Source: Deltaproteobacteria bacterium (GTDB lineage: Bacteria > Desulfobacterota > Binatia > Binatales > Binataceae). From it: 64,000 nt of DNA. The stretch lies in the NCBI GenBank assembly GCA_003135135.1, contig PLDK01000041.1:1-64000 (forward strand). The letters run 5' to 3'. Position numbers and translations under genes: made by a program. Shown here piece after piece: positions 15,768 to 24,701 of the stretch. Under the pieces are notes generated by a model that worked only from the letters and a program-made list of their open reading frames with translations, was not told the origin of the DNA and searched no databases. Within the stretch, counting starts at the first letter, position 1, and each line of letters begins with the position of its first letter.

Positions 15768-18067
15768 GTAATCAGACCTTCATTAACGTTGGACCTTACT
15801 GGGATGTGGTTCACCGCCATCGGGCGAGCTTCTTTTCGACCATCGCGGCGGGTCTGGCGCTGACGATGCTGGCGCTGGTTCTTATTCCCAAGCAATACAC
15901 CTCATCAGTGCTGCTACAAGCCTGGCATTCCGATGTTCAACCCGCATTGATTGGGGCCGAAGCTCCAAATATCTCCTCCAGTCCCCATATTGAAACGCGT
16001 TTGGAGGCGCTCAGCGAGGAGACCATTGCACGCAGCCATCTTGAGGAATTGATATCGAAGCACGGGCTGTATGTTCACGACGGCAAGCGGGAGCCCGGCG
16101 CGATAGGAGAAATGGCCGGCCGCATAACAATCAACATTCCGGATTCAGTGATGCAGTCAACGACCCCGAATCGTTTCGAGAAATTGCTTCCTCCGGACGC
16201 TGTCGAGATTTCGTTTCAGTACCCCAATCCGGCCAAGGCGCAAGCGGTGGCGAACGATTTGGGGGATATAATGATCGATGCGTACGGCAAGGAACTTGAG
16301 CGCCACAACGCGGATACCATCAAACTACTTTCGAGCGAAGTGGATGAGACCCGAGGCAAGCTCGCCGAAAGCCAGCGCCAGATCAAAATCCTGAAGGAGA
16401 AATATCGCGGGAGCATGCCGCAAGACCTCGATGACAACGTCAAGGCTTTGCAGGCACTCCAATTGCAGCTTGAACGGTCCGCGGAGAGCACAAGCAAGAC
16501 CGATTCATCGGATGCGGCTTCGTCGAATTCGCCAAAGCCAAACACCCCCGATTCGGCGCTGGCAGCGTTGAAGACCAAGCTGGTTGCGCTCAGAGCCCAG
16601 TATAGCGACGAGTATCCGGAGGTGATCGAGACCAAGTCCCAGATCGCCATTCTGGAAAAGGAGGTGGCAAACCTTAGCAAGCAGGCGGCCGCTGCGCCGA
16701 AACCTAATTCGGCCACCACCTTGATCCAGCAGCAAATTGCCGATTACCAGCGCGCGATCGCCGAAACCCCGGCACATGAGGAAGCGATTGCGGCCGTGAA
16801 CCGCGACTATGAAATCCTGTCGAGCCGCTATCACGACCTGAACAATCTCTTGTTTGAAGCTCGCGCCGATCAGGCAGTGCTGGAACGCGGGCAGGGAGAG
16901 CGCTTGAAGGTACTGCAGTCCGCCGGGCTGCCCATCAATCCGTCATATCCAAACCGGCTTTTGATTATAGGCGGCGGCATTGCCCTGACGCTGATCGTTG
17001 CGCTGGCGATCCCCTTTGGGCTGTTCTACACGGATAGTTCATTCAAGGATTCCGATGACGTCAGGGGCGAGTTCGCCGATGTCAACACAATTGTCATCTC
17101 GCGGGTGGCGGAGGTCGAGAACCGTTACGCCAATGGGGCGTCAGAATCGGCGCAGACCCTGCTCGCGCTGCCGGGAAATGGGGTCGCATACGACTCCAAC
17201 GCAATCGGAAATGGACAGTCCGCCAACGGCGGTCACACTGCGGTCGATGGCGAATCAGCAAACGGCAACGGCGTTAATGGAAATTTTCATCCGCTCATGG
17301 GCGCGGCCGCAAGGTTCGCCCAGCGCTATCCGGCGCCGCCGTTGGTGGCGGCTGGAGAGGGGATGATCAGCAGCGCGGCTGACGAGTTCCAGTTGCTCGC
17401 CTTCAAGCTGAGATCATGGGCGGCGCAACGCGACGCCAAGGTATTTGTCGTTGCCAGCGGCATCGGCGGCGAGGGAAAGAGCTTTGTCGCGCTGAATCTG
17501 GCCGCCGCGCTGGCAGTATCGGGTAGCGGCACTCTCTTGATCGACGGCGACATCCGCGCGCCATTTCAGCACTATGCCTTTCCGGTGCCGAAAGTGGGCG
17601 GACTGCTCGGATATCTGCAGGGAACCACGGAATTCGCCTGGACCCTACTGCCGACACCCGTGCCAGGGCTGAGCCTGTTGCCCGCGGGTGGAACAAGCAA
17701 CCGCGCGCCGGAATACCTCGCTTCCACCAAAATGGACGAGTTGATCGAGACCGTGAAGGCCAGCGGCGCTTACCAATACATAATAATCGATACCCCAGCG
17801 GCATTGCTGGTTCCGGATGCCCAGATTCTCGCGAGGGCCGGAGATGGCACAATCGTCGTGACCGCCGCCGACAGCACCTCACGCGCCGCGACCACCAAGA
17901 CGTTTCTTATGTTCGATCCCGAGACTCTATTCGGGGTGGTGCTGAATCGCTTCAAGCCTTCGTATTCGACGGTGCGCAGCGAGCGTTATAGCCGCTACGG
18001 ACGCTACGGCCGATATGGGCGCTACGGGAAATACTCGAAGTACTCGGATAGTGAGACGATCCGCTGA
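15764..18067 (+). CDS. Wzc-type chain-length determinant and bacterial tyrosine kinase, 767 aa
   Basis: The N-terminal Wzz part has TM1 (about 20-43), a long periplasmic coiled coil (about 170-380) and TM2 (about 395-420). After a disordered Asn/Gly linker comes the BY-kinase: Walker A GIGGEGKS (about 567), Walker A' LLIDGDIRAP, Walker B YIIIDTPA. The C-terminus carries seven Tyr in [RK]Y[SG] triplets (ERYSRYGRYGRYGRYGKYSK region), the autophosphorylation cluster. It drives polymer length and export with Wza. The start at 15764 overlaps the barrel stop (ATGA). No cognate low-molecular-weight tyrosine phosphatase is in the window. Confidence 0.93.
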   Translation: MSNQTFINVGPYWDVVHRHRASFFSTIAAGLALTMLALVLIPKQYTSSVLLQAWHSDVQPALIGAEAPNISSSPHIETRLEALSEETIARSHLEELISKHGLYVHDGKREPGAIGEMAGRITINIPDSVMQSTTPNRFEKLLPPDAVEISFQYPNPAKAQAVANDLGDIMIDAYGKELERHNADTIKLLSSEVDETRGKLAESQRQIKILKEKYRGSMPQDLDDNVKALQALQLQLERSAESTSKTDSSDAASSNSPKPNTPDSALAALKTKLVALRAQYSDEYPEVIETKSQIAILEKEVANLSKQAAAAPKPNSATTLIQQQIADYQRAIAETPAHEEAIAAVNRDYEILSSRYHDLNNLLFEARADQAVLERGQGERLKVLQSAGLPINPSYPNRLLIIGGGIALTLIVALAIPFGLFYTDSSFKDSDDVRGEFADVNTIVISRVAEVENRYANGASESAQTLLALPGNGVAYDSNAIGNGQSANGGHTAVDGESANGNGVNGNFHPLMGAAARFAQRYPAPPLVAAGEGMISSAADEFQLLAFKLRSWAAQRDAKVFVVASGIGGEGKSFVALNLAAALAVSGSGTLLIDGDIRAPFQHYAFPVPKVGGLLGYLQGTTEFAWTLLPTPVPGLSLLPAGGTSNRAPEYLASTKMDELIETVKASGAYQYIIIDTPAALLVPDAQILARAGDGTIVVTAADSTSRAATTKTFLMFDPETLFGVVLNRFKPSYSTVRSERYSRYGRYGRYGRYGKYSKYSDSETIR

Positions 18068-18172
18068 GCTGCGCGCGGCAAAGCGATTTGTGGTGCGATC
18101 GTCAACATTCCGTTCACCGGCTGGATTACCGATGGCAGACAGAAATCTGCTGACGCGTGTGGCTCTGAACCG

Positions 18173-18871
18173 ATGAGCGGACTAGAGACAAGCCGTCAAT
18201 TCTGGGATGAGAAGGCCCGGGAAAATCCCTACTGGTATGTATCGTCAGCGGGTCCGTACGAGGGGCGCAACCTCGCCGAATTCTGGGCGTCGGGCCCGAA
18301 GATCTGGAACGATCTGAAGTCGGCGTCCGGCTACCAGCCCAAGCGGATCGACACAGTCGTGGAAATCGGCTGCGGCGTAGGGCGCCTGACTCGCGCGATC
18401 GCGCCCGAGGTGGGCAGCGTATTCGCGTTTGATCTGTCGGCGGAGATGCTGGCGATCGCGCAAAGCTCGGTCGAGGCTGCCAACGCGTCGTTTCATCGCG
18501 CGGAGACCCCGGCACTCGCCGAAATCGCGGATGGCTCGGTCGATGCGTTCGTCGCGTACTGCGTCTTTCAGCATCTGCCCAATCCGGGAGTGCTGCGAGA
18601 CTATCTGAAGACTGCGGCGCGGGTGCTCAAACCGGGCGGATGGCTTATCTTCACGATGACGCCGCGGACGTGGCGAGACTCGATTGCGTTCGCGTTGCGC
18701 GCGCGTCGCTGGCTGGTGGAGCGGCGCTCCTCGCAGGGCCCGCACGGGCTGTATCGCAACGAGTGGTACGGAATTCGTCCGACGATTCAGGAGATCGAGG
18801 GTCTATCCCCGATCAAAACGAAAAATCTCCTCCTGCACGGAGACAAATGGCTCTTCTTCGGAACGCTTTGA
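18173..18871 (+). CDS. Class I SAM-dependent methyltransferase, 232 aa
   Basis: Motif I is VVEIGCGVGRLTRAI, then FAFDLSAEMLAIA (acidic SAM-ribose strand), FVAYCVFQHLPNP and ARVLKPGGWLIFTMTPR. Complete small methyltransferase with a C-terminal tail of about 60 residues. It is the first gene after a 105-nt gap from the kinase gene and is separated by 4 nt from the nucleotidyltransferase-like gene downstream, so it is probably co-translated with that gene. Target unknown; a sugar hydroxyl or carboxyl of the glycan is likely from context. Confidence 0.85.
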   Translation: MSGLETSRQFWDEKARENPYWYVSSAGPYEGRNLAEFWASGPKIWNDLKSASGYQPKRIDTVVEIGCGVGRLTRAIAPEVGSVFAFDLSAEMLAIAQSSVEAANASFHRAETPALAEIADGSVDAFVAYCVFQHLPNPGVLRDYLKTAARVLKPGGWLIFTMTPRTWRDSIAFALRARRWLVERRSSQGPHGLYRNEWYGIRPTIQEIEGLSPIKTKNLLLHGDKWLFFGTL

Positions 18872-18875
18872 GCGA

Positions 18876-20129
18876 ATGACTGACGGCGCGTTCAGCTTGA
18901 GCCCGCCAGGATCGTTCCCGCTTAGCGCCGATCCCGCGTTTGAAGACGAGGTGCGCCGCGAGCTGGAACAGCTGATCGTGCGCGTCCGCAACTGCGCCGC
19001 CGCGCCGAGCGTGGCCGGCGTTCTCCTGACGGGAAGTTTCGCGCGCGGCGAGGGAACAATAATCGCCCATCCTCGAACCAGAAGCCGGTGGCTGAGCGAT
19101 GTCGAGTGCCTGGTGGTGGTTCGGGGCGGCATCGTCTCAAGGCGGGAAATACAGCAGTCGATGCGGCAGGTCGAGCGGGACACCAACTCCGATTTGGCCA
19201 ACGCCGAGCGCGGAATCAAGGTTGAATTGCGCGCGATTCTGACGCAGGGGATGACTCGGCTGCGTCCGGCGATCTTTACCCGAGAGCTGTGCGAGCATGC
19301 AAAGCTGCTCTGGGGTGATCCTGGCGCGATTCCGGTTCCGCGCATGCCGTCGAGTGGAGACACAATATCCAAATATGATGCGTTTCGTTTGCTGAACAAC
19401 CGGATAATCGAACAAATTGCGGTACGGAGCGAGTATGCGGACCGCGTCAGCGATAGTACTACGACTGCGTACTCGCTGGCCAAATTCTGGATTGATCTGG
19501 GGACGTCACTGTCGGTGTTTTTGGGATGCTACCGGCCAGGATATCGGAGCAGGCAAAAGCCGTTTGAGGATGCCCTTGGCGCGCACAAAGAGATTTTGGG
19601 AGCCGAGATGTGCGGCCGGCTCATCTCCCGCTTCCGCAACGCGATGGCTCAAAAGCTCGGCCAGACCGGATTTCCGCCCGGAGATCCCGCCCAAGAATTC
19701 AACGAGGCCGTTGAGATTGCGCGCGCGACCTGGAACTGGGAAAGCGGGCAGTTGCTGGGCACAAACACAGCGGCGGGCGATTGGCGCGGAATCTTCGCGC
19801 GACTGAGCAATCTCGAGACCGCCGCGCAGCGCTTTCGTGGCTGGGCTCGAGTGTTGCGGCGGCCCTCAGAATTGCGTCAATTGGGACCGCGCGCGATGCT
19901 CGCCGCGGCGCGGGTCGGTTCGCTCGCCACGCTGATTTACGGAACCGGATGTGTAATCGATTTCTTCTGGGACGAGATCGGATCGGATAGGAGTCGAGGA
20001 ACCGAGATGGTGGCCGAGCTTTGCCGCGCGCTCGGCGTTGAAGCGCGGGACGCATCGGAACGCCGCCGGCTGCTCACTCGCGCCACGCTCGGAGCCTGGG
20101 AGAGGCATTTGAGGTTCGCTGCCGCATGA
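18876..20129 (+). CDS. Nucleotidyltransferase-fold protein, 417 aa
   Basis: LLTGSFARGEG (G53-S54) with a later SDVECLVVV (D75, E77) and a third acid in KVELRAIL matches the minimal nucleotidyltransferase signature hG-S...Dh[DE]h. The gap between GS and DVE (about 22 residues) is longer than the usual 9-13, because of an inserted Arg-rich loop. The C-terminal 300 residues are helical with no recognised family. An ATG at 18876 is used; longer frames would overlap the methyltransferase. The next gene overlaps its stop by 4 nt. Possible nucleotide transfer to a protein or sugar; function unknown. Confidence 0.72.
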   Translation: MTDGAFSLSPPGSFPLSADPAFEDEVRRELEQLIVRVRNCAAAPSVAGVLLTGSFARGEGTIIAHPRTRSRWLSDVECLVVVRGGIVSRREIQQSMRQVERDTNSDLANAERGIKVELRAILTQGMTRLRPAIFTRELCEHAKLLWGDPGAIPVPRMPSSGDTISKYDAFRLLNNRIIEQIAVRSEYADRVSDSTTTAYSLAKFWIDLGTSLSVFLGCYRPGYRSRQKPFEDALGAHKEILGAEMCGRLISRFRNAMAQKLGQTGFPPGDPAQEFNEAVEIARATWNWESGQLLGTNTAAGDWRGIFARLSNLETAAQRFRGWARVLRRPSELRQLGPRAMLAAARVGSLATLIYGTGCVIDFFWDEIGSDRSRGTEMVAELCRALGVEARDASERRRLLTRATLGAWERHLRFAAA

Positions 20130-21049
20130 GTCGCGCGGTCACCATCTCAATTCTCACTTACAAGCGCCACCAGCACCTCAGGCGCGCGCTGGCATCGGCG
20201 CTTCCGTACGCGGACCAGGTGGCCGAGATCATCGTGGTCGACAACGCCGCTGAACCCGAACTGAAGAGCCTGCTGGCGGCCGAATATCCAAATGTGCGCT
20301 ACATCGCCGCGCCGTCCAACGCCGGTTGCGAGGGCCGAAACATTGGGCTGCGCGCAGCCGGTACTCCAATCGTAATTACCATCGATGACGACGTGGAATT
20401 TTCCAGTCCCAATTGCATCGCGGAAGTGGAAGCAGCATTTTCGCGCGACCCGCAGCTCGCATGCCTGAACTTCACAGTCACCGGCGTCGACGGCAAGGTT
20501 CTGGAACGCGATTGGTGTCACCCTCGGCCAATCTCACACGCCGCCAGGGAGTTTGAAACTCACTTCATTCTGGAGGGAGCATCCGCGCTCAGCCGGGAGA
20601 AGGTTTTGTCGGTGGGCGGCTACCCGGCCGAATTTTTCCTCGGCCACGAGGGTGTGGATCTTAGCTATCGACTAATCGGCGCCGGGTACCGCGTCGTGCA
20701 TACACCCCTCGTATCGACAACGCATTACGCGGCGCCCGAGCATCGTCCCGATTGGCGGGTTTATTATTATTACACTCGGAATGGAATTTGGGTTGCATAT
20801 AGATCTTTTCCGCCGGTAATGGCCATTTCCCGGGTGTTCGCCTATCTCGCCACGATGGGATTTTTTTCGTTGCGCGCGAATCAGATCCCGGCGTATCTGC
20901 GGGGATGCGTAGACGGAATGCGCGGGTTGTCGCGAATGGACCGTCACAATCTCGATGCTGACTCGCTAAAGCATGTGCGCGAGATCCGGTCCGAACGGGT
21001 GCGATTATTTGGAAGAATCCAGCGACGCTTCCGCGAGAGAATTCTATAA
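20126..21049 (+). CDS. GT2 family glycosyltransferase, 307 aa
   Basis: GT-A fold: VTISILTYKRHQHLRRAL, EIIVVDNAAEPEL, then the metal-binding ITIDDDVEF and the acceptor-side FLGHEGVDLSYRLIGAGYRVV. A single cytosolic domain with a weakly hydrophobic C-terminal part (AYLATMGFFSL). It is typical of rhamnosyl-, galactosyl- or GlcNAc-transferases adding one sugar. ATGA overlap with the nucleotidyltransferase gene implies translational coupling. Donor unknown. Confidence 0.88.
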   Translation: MSRAVTISILTYKRHQHLRRALASALPYADQVAEIIVVDNAAEPELKSLLAAEYPNVRYIAAPSNAGCEGRNIGLRAAGTPIVITIDDDVEFSSPNCIAEVEAAFSRDPQLACLNFTVTGVDGKVLERDWCHPRPISHAAREFETHFILEGASALSREKVLSVGGYPAEFFLGHEGVDLSYRLIGAGYRVVHTPLVSTTHYAAPEHRPDWRVYYYYTRNGIWVAYRSFPPVMAISRVFAYLATMGFFSLRANQIPAYLRGCVDGMRGLSRMDRHNLDADSLKHVREIRSERVRLFGRIQRRFRERIL

Positions 21050-21145
21050 CATTTGCCGAGTCTGCCCCGGGTGCATCTCAATGTTTGGAACCTTTCAGCG
21101 GCACGCCAATGATCGCCACTTGATGCGGGGGGCAGGCTCAGCGCC

Positions 21146-22417
21146 GTGACATTTTATTTCCTCTTTCTGTTCCTGGTTCCGTTTCAGCACCATCCGGTGA
21201 TGGGAGCCCAGCTTTTCCACGTCGGATTCTTTCCCATTACGCCGATTAAATTGGTGGGAATTCCGCTGGTCGCCGCCGCCTTGCTGCTTCCCCGGCCGCG
21301 TGACGCAGCCCCGCGGCCGAGCGCGCGAATTCTTTTTCTGTTTGCCGCGTTCGTGCTGTTTCAGGTACTCGGGACCACCTTGTCTTCCTTACGCTTTCCG
21401 GCCGACGACGCATCCACCCTGTTTTCCTTCGCGATCCTGATGGTCGCGACAAATCTTCTCATCAGCACTCAAAACAGAATGCAGATGACTATTCGCGTGA
21501 TCGTGCTGGTCGAAACATTCGCGAGCACGTGGCTGTACAAGCAGTACTACATTTATCATTGGCCGCGGCCGCTTGGTCCGTCGGCGGATCCCAATTATGA
21601 GGCGCTCTCGCTGGTCATGACGGTACCGCTCGCAATCTGGATGATCCGCTACGAACAACGCGATTTGTGGAAATGGGTCGGGTGGATTTGCGCCCCGATT
21701 CTCGCATTCGCGGTTTTCGTTTCGCAGTCGCGAGGGGGGTTGCTTGCGCTAGTCGTGATGGCCGCGCTGGCGTGGCTGAATTCCCAGCATAAAATGCGAT
21801 TGGCGGTGGGCTCCGTGGTCGCGGTCGCCTTTATGCTCGCGATTGGTCCCGGCCAAATGATCAAGCGGCTCCAGCAGATGCAATTTCAGGGACAAGCAGA
21901 GACTGGCGCCGAAATCTCGACGCGAGCCCGCATCGAGTTGGCGCGAGCCGGGCTCCGCATGATGGAGCATCATCCGGTCTTCGGCGTAGGGCTGGACCAA
22001 TTCCAGTCTTACGAATTTCACTACAACCCGTTGCTGATGAGCCTTGAGGGACATCCGCACATCGCGCACGACACCTACGTGCAGTTGGGCGCCGAGGGAG
22101 GGATTCCCACGCTGGCGCTCTATTTGGCTATTCTGATGTTGACCCTGGCTACTTGCCGCAGTGCCCAGAAGGGGCAGGGTGTACCCGAGGATATGGCGGG
22201 CCTCGCATTGGCATTTCAGATCGGATTGATTGGCATTATGGTGGCGGAGGTTTTTCTCACCGCGCAATACATAAAGGAAGTCTGGGTATTTATCTCGCTC
22301 ACGCCGAATTTGTACGCGATTTCCGTTCACGCCGCCGCAATGAGCAGGAAGACCGCATCCGCTCCGACCGGGCCTGCAACGCCAATAGCCCCGAGGCCGC
22401 GCCTGCGCACCGGATGA
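21146..22417 (+). CDS. O-antigen ligase/polymerase-like protein (Wzy/WaaL family), 423 aa
   Basis: About ten transmembrane helices and the conserved loop signatures VSQSRGGLLALVVM and HDTYVQLGAEGGIPTLALYL. These mark the Wzy_C/O-antigen ligase superfamily, which polymerises or ligates undecaprenyl-linked glycans on the periplasmic side. In a Wzx/Wzy cluster the polymerase role is the simplest reading. GTG start at 21146. The 96-nt gap upstream contains an imperfect CTGCCCC...GGGGCAG pairing that would cover the GGGGGGCAGG ribosome-binding region. The stop overlaps the next start (ATGA). Confidence 0.87.
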   Translation: MTFYFLFLFLVPFQHHPVMGAQLFHVGFFPITPIKLVGIPLVAAALLLPRPRDAAPRPSARILFLFAAFVLFQVLGTTLSSLRFPADDASTLFSFAILMVATNLLISTQNRMQMTIRVIVLVETFASTWLYKQYYIYHWPRPLGPSADPNYEALSLVMTVPLAIWMIRYEQRDLWKWVGWICAPILAFAVFVSQSRGGLLALVVMAALAWLNSQHKMRLAVGSVVAVAFMLAIGPGQMIKRLQQMQFQGQAETGAEISTRARIELARAGLRMMEHHPVFGVGLDQFQSYEFHYNPLLMSLEGHPHIAHDTYVQLGAEGGIPTLALYLAILMLTLATCRSAQKGQGVPEDMAGLALAFQIGLIGIMVAEVFLTAQYIKEVWVFISLTPNLYAISVHAAAMSRKTASAPTGPATPIAPRPRLRTG

Positions 22418-23622
22418 GGATCCTGCTCATTTCAGAGATGATCCCGTGTCTGCCGAGTCACGACGGTTTTCGCCTGATACCCGCAAACCTGATTCAGAAT
22501 CTCTTCGATCGTCACGAAATTCACCTGATTGCGCTCTCGCGCGACGGAGAAGGCGAGGAGCAATCGGAGTGGCCGCGCGCCTACTGCCGATCCGTCTCGA
22601 TATTTAGTTGCGCTCGTGGAACTCGAGCCAAAGTGCGCGCGATAACCGGCGCCATTGATCCAGCGCTGGCGCGCTTCATCAGCGATGCAGTGGCGAAAGT
22701 GCGACCGGACGTGCTCCATCTCGAAGGCGGAGGATTGGCTGCGCTGCTTCGCGCAACCACGCGAGGGTGGCCCGGAGTTCTCTGCGTGCATGACTCGAAG
22801 GCGCTCCGCTACCGGGAATTCGCCGGTTATGCCGCCGGGGCGCGAGAGCGGTTCCGTCTAAAGCTTCTCTCGGTTCTGGCTCGGCGTCAGGAGCGCCGAT
22901 GGTTTGGCTACGCGGACCGCGTCGTGGTCACGTCGCCCTCCGACGCACAGGCGCTGTCGGCCGCTGTGAACGCGGACCGAATCGCCGTGATACCCAACGG
23001 CGTTGACCTTGAGTATTTCGCGTACCGGCCGGCGCCGGAGGTGGGCCGAATCGTCTTCAGCGGCAATATGAGCTGGCCACCAAATGAAGATGCGGCCGAG
23101 CATTTTGCTCGCGATCTCATGCCGGCGATCCGAAATCGGGTTCCAGGCGCTACTTTCTGGATCGTAGGCGCGCAACCATCGTTGCGAGTTCGAAATCTGT
23201 CGAGCCTTCCCGGAATTCATGTGACAGGTACGGTCGCCGATATTCGGCCCTGGATCTGGAGCGCGGCCGTTTACGCCAGTCCGCTGAGGTTTGGACTCGG
23301 CGTGAAAAACAAGATTCTTGAGGCGATGGCTTCCGGCGCGCCCATAGTTGCAACATCGCGAAGCCTCTCCGGCACGCCATTGATCGACGGGCGGCACGCG
23401 ATGATCGCGGATGACGACGCGAAATTCGGCGATTCGGTGGCCCGGCTATTGGCCGAATCCGCGATGCGCGAATCGCTCTCGCGCGAAGCGCGGCGCAAAG
23501 TCGAGGCGGAGAACTCATGGTACTCGGTCGCGGCGGCGTATGAGGGCGTATATCGCGAGGCTTTGGCGGATCGCGACCGCCAGCAACAGCACGAGCCGGG
23601 AGGTTCGGTCAAAGGTCGCTAA
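22414..23622 (+). CDS. GT4 family glycosyltransferase, exosortase-locus-like, 402 aa
   Basis: GT-B fold with N-terminal RILLISEMIPCLPSHDGFR and donor-side VVTSPSDAQAL, VIPNGVDLEYF, FSGNMSWPPNEDA and GLGVKNKILEAMASGAPIVAT. The KNKILEAMA form, with the first Glu of EX7E missing, is what I know from glycosyltransferases next to exosortase A systems. The ATG overlaps the wzy stop; a longer frame from 22153 lies within wzy and is rejected. It ends the + strand block and overlaps the convergent gene by 14 nt at the stop. Confidence 0.88.
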   Translation: MRILLISEMIPCLPSHDGFRLIPANLIQNLFDRHEIHLIALSRDGEGEEQSEWPRAYCRSVSIFSCARGTRAKVRAITGAIDPALARFISDAVAKVRPDVLHLEGGGLAALLRATTRGWPGVLCVHDSKALRYREFAGYAAGARERFRLKLLSVLARRQERRWFGYADRVVVTSPSDAQALSAAVNADRIAVIPNGVDLEYFAYRPAPEVGRIVFSGNMSWPPNEDAAEHFARDLMPAIRNRVPGATFWIVGAQPSLRVRNLSSLPGIHVTGTVADIRPWIWSAAVYASPLRFGLGVKNKILEAMASGAPIVATSRSLSGTPLIDGRHAMIADDDAKFGDSVARLLAESAMRESLSREARRKVEAENSWYSVAAAYEGVYREALADRDRQQQHEPGGSVKGR

Positions 23623-24691
23623 GCGCTTGCTTTGCGGTGGTCGCCGGAGTCTTTCCGCGTCGACGGCCGGGGATCAATCCGAGCTTGATTATCTTCACTG
23701 CGGCGGCTTGCGGCAAAAGCGCGGCGAGCGCAAACCAGACCGTGTGTAACAGCTTGCTGCGAAAGTTGTAGCCGGGATTACGCCACGAGGATCTCAGTCC
23801 CGTAAGCATCAGGCGCACCCGCCGATCGTCCATCATCGGGTGATGGGTTGGGTCGACACGCAACGAGGCCAGTCGATACTTCAGATGCGCCGGCTCACGC
23901 GCGGCCCAATTGCGTGGGATTGCGAACCCGGACCGGCTGGCGAACTCCGATAGCGCCGACTCGCGCTGCAGATCGATGACTATCTTGACGCGCAGCTTGC
24001 GCGAATCCAGTTCGTCGCCCAACATGCCGTGATTGGATTCGTGAATCCGGTAACAACCGAGAGTTTTTCTGAGCGAAACGACGTCGCCCAAAAACGGCGC
24101 AATTATTTCAAGCGACGTATCGGCTGCCTGATGCCACTGTGACTCGGGCAACGGCAGAAGGCGGTCAAGAACCGCTCGTGCGAACGCGTTCCCGCTGGTA
24201 GGAGCTCCGACGTAGCCGCCTGCATCGAGTATCGATGCGCGGATGTCGCCATCGGGCATTTGCGCCGGCGAATATGGAACGGTTCCTCCGAGCGCCTGCC
24301 CATCCGCGTCGATATGCGCCAGCACGAATTGCGCTTTCGCGACTCCGGGATGCCACGCCCGCATCACCTCCTCGACGGCATTGGGCAGCAGCACGTCATC
24401 CGCGTCGAGAAACATCACGATGCTACCGTGACTCGCGCGGAATCCGGCGTTGAATGCGGATGCGTGCCCGCCATTGGGTTTGAAGATCGCAGATACTCTG
24501 TTGCCATAGCTCGAAATCACATCGCGGGAATTGTCGGTCGAACCGTCATCGACGACTACGACTTCGACGGGCGCATAGCTCTGCGCAAGCGCGCTATCGA
24601 TCGCCGCGCGCAGAAAACGAGCGTAATTGAAATTATCGATTACGATGCTGACGAGCGGCGTTGTCTCTTCCGCTTGCGCCCGCGTTTCCAT
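23609..24691 (-). CDS. GT2 family glycosyltransferase, 360 aa
   Basis: LVSIVIDNFNYARFLRAAID, VEVVVVDDGSTDNSRDVIS and IVMFLDADDVLLP define a GT-A domain. A helical C-terminal part with a membrane-associated WFALAALLPQAAAV segment follows. It is a close paralogue of the gene at 36437-37474: both share KPNGGHASAFNAGFRAS-type and SGNAFARAVLDRLLPL-type blocks. The start ATG 24691 lies 10 nt after the sulfotransferase stop, so the two are co-transcribed. Its 3' end overlaps the convergent GT4 by 14 nt. Confidence 0.87.
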   Translation of the reverse strand: METRAQAEETTPLVSIVIDNFNYARFLRAAIDSALAQSYAPVEVVVVDDGSTDNSRDVISSYGNRVSAIFKPNGGHASAFNAGFRASHGSIVMFLDADDVLLPNAVEEVMRAWHPGVAKAQFVLAHIDADGQALGGTVPYSPAQMPDGDIRASILDAGGYVGAPTSGNAFARAVLDRLLPLPESQWHQAADTSLEIIAPFLGDVVSLRKTLGCYRIHESNHGMLGDELDSRKLRVKIVIDLQRESALSEFASRSGFAIPRNWAAREPAHLKYRLASLRVDPTHHPMMDDRRVRLMLTGLRSSWRNPGYNFRSKLLHTVWFALAALLPQAAAVKIIKLGLIPGRRRGKTPATTAKQALSDL

Positions 24692-24701
24692 GCGAGAGTT
24701 A

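Noticed and set aside
11873-18067. Exosortase/PEP-CTERM locus
   Set aside because: No exosortase membrane protein and no PEP-CTERM tail are visible, although two neighbours resemble that type.
22153-22413. Upstream extension of the second GT4
   Set aside because: The frame lies inside wzy, and the ATG overlapping the wzy stop is the natural start.
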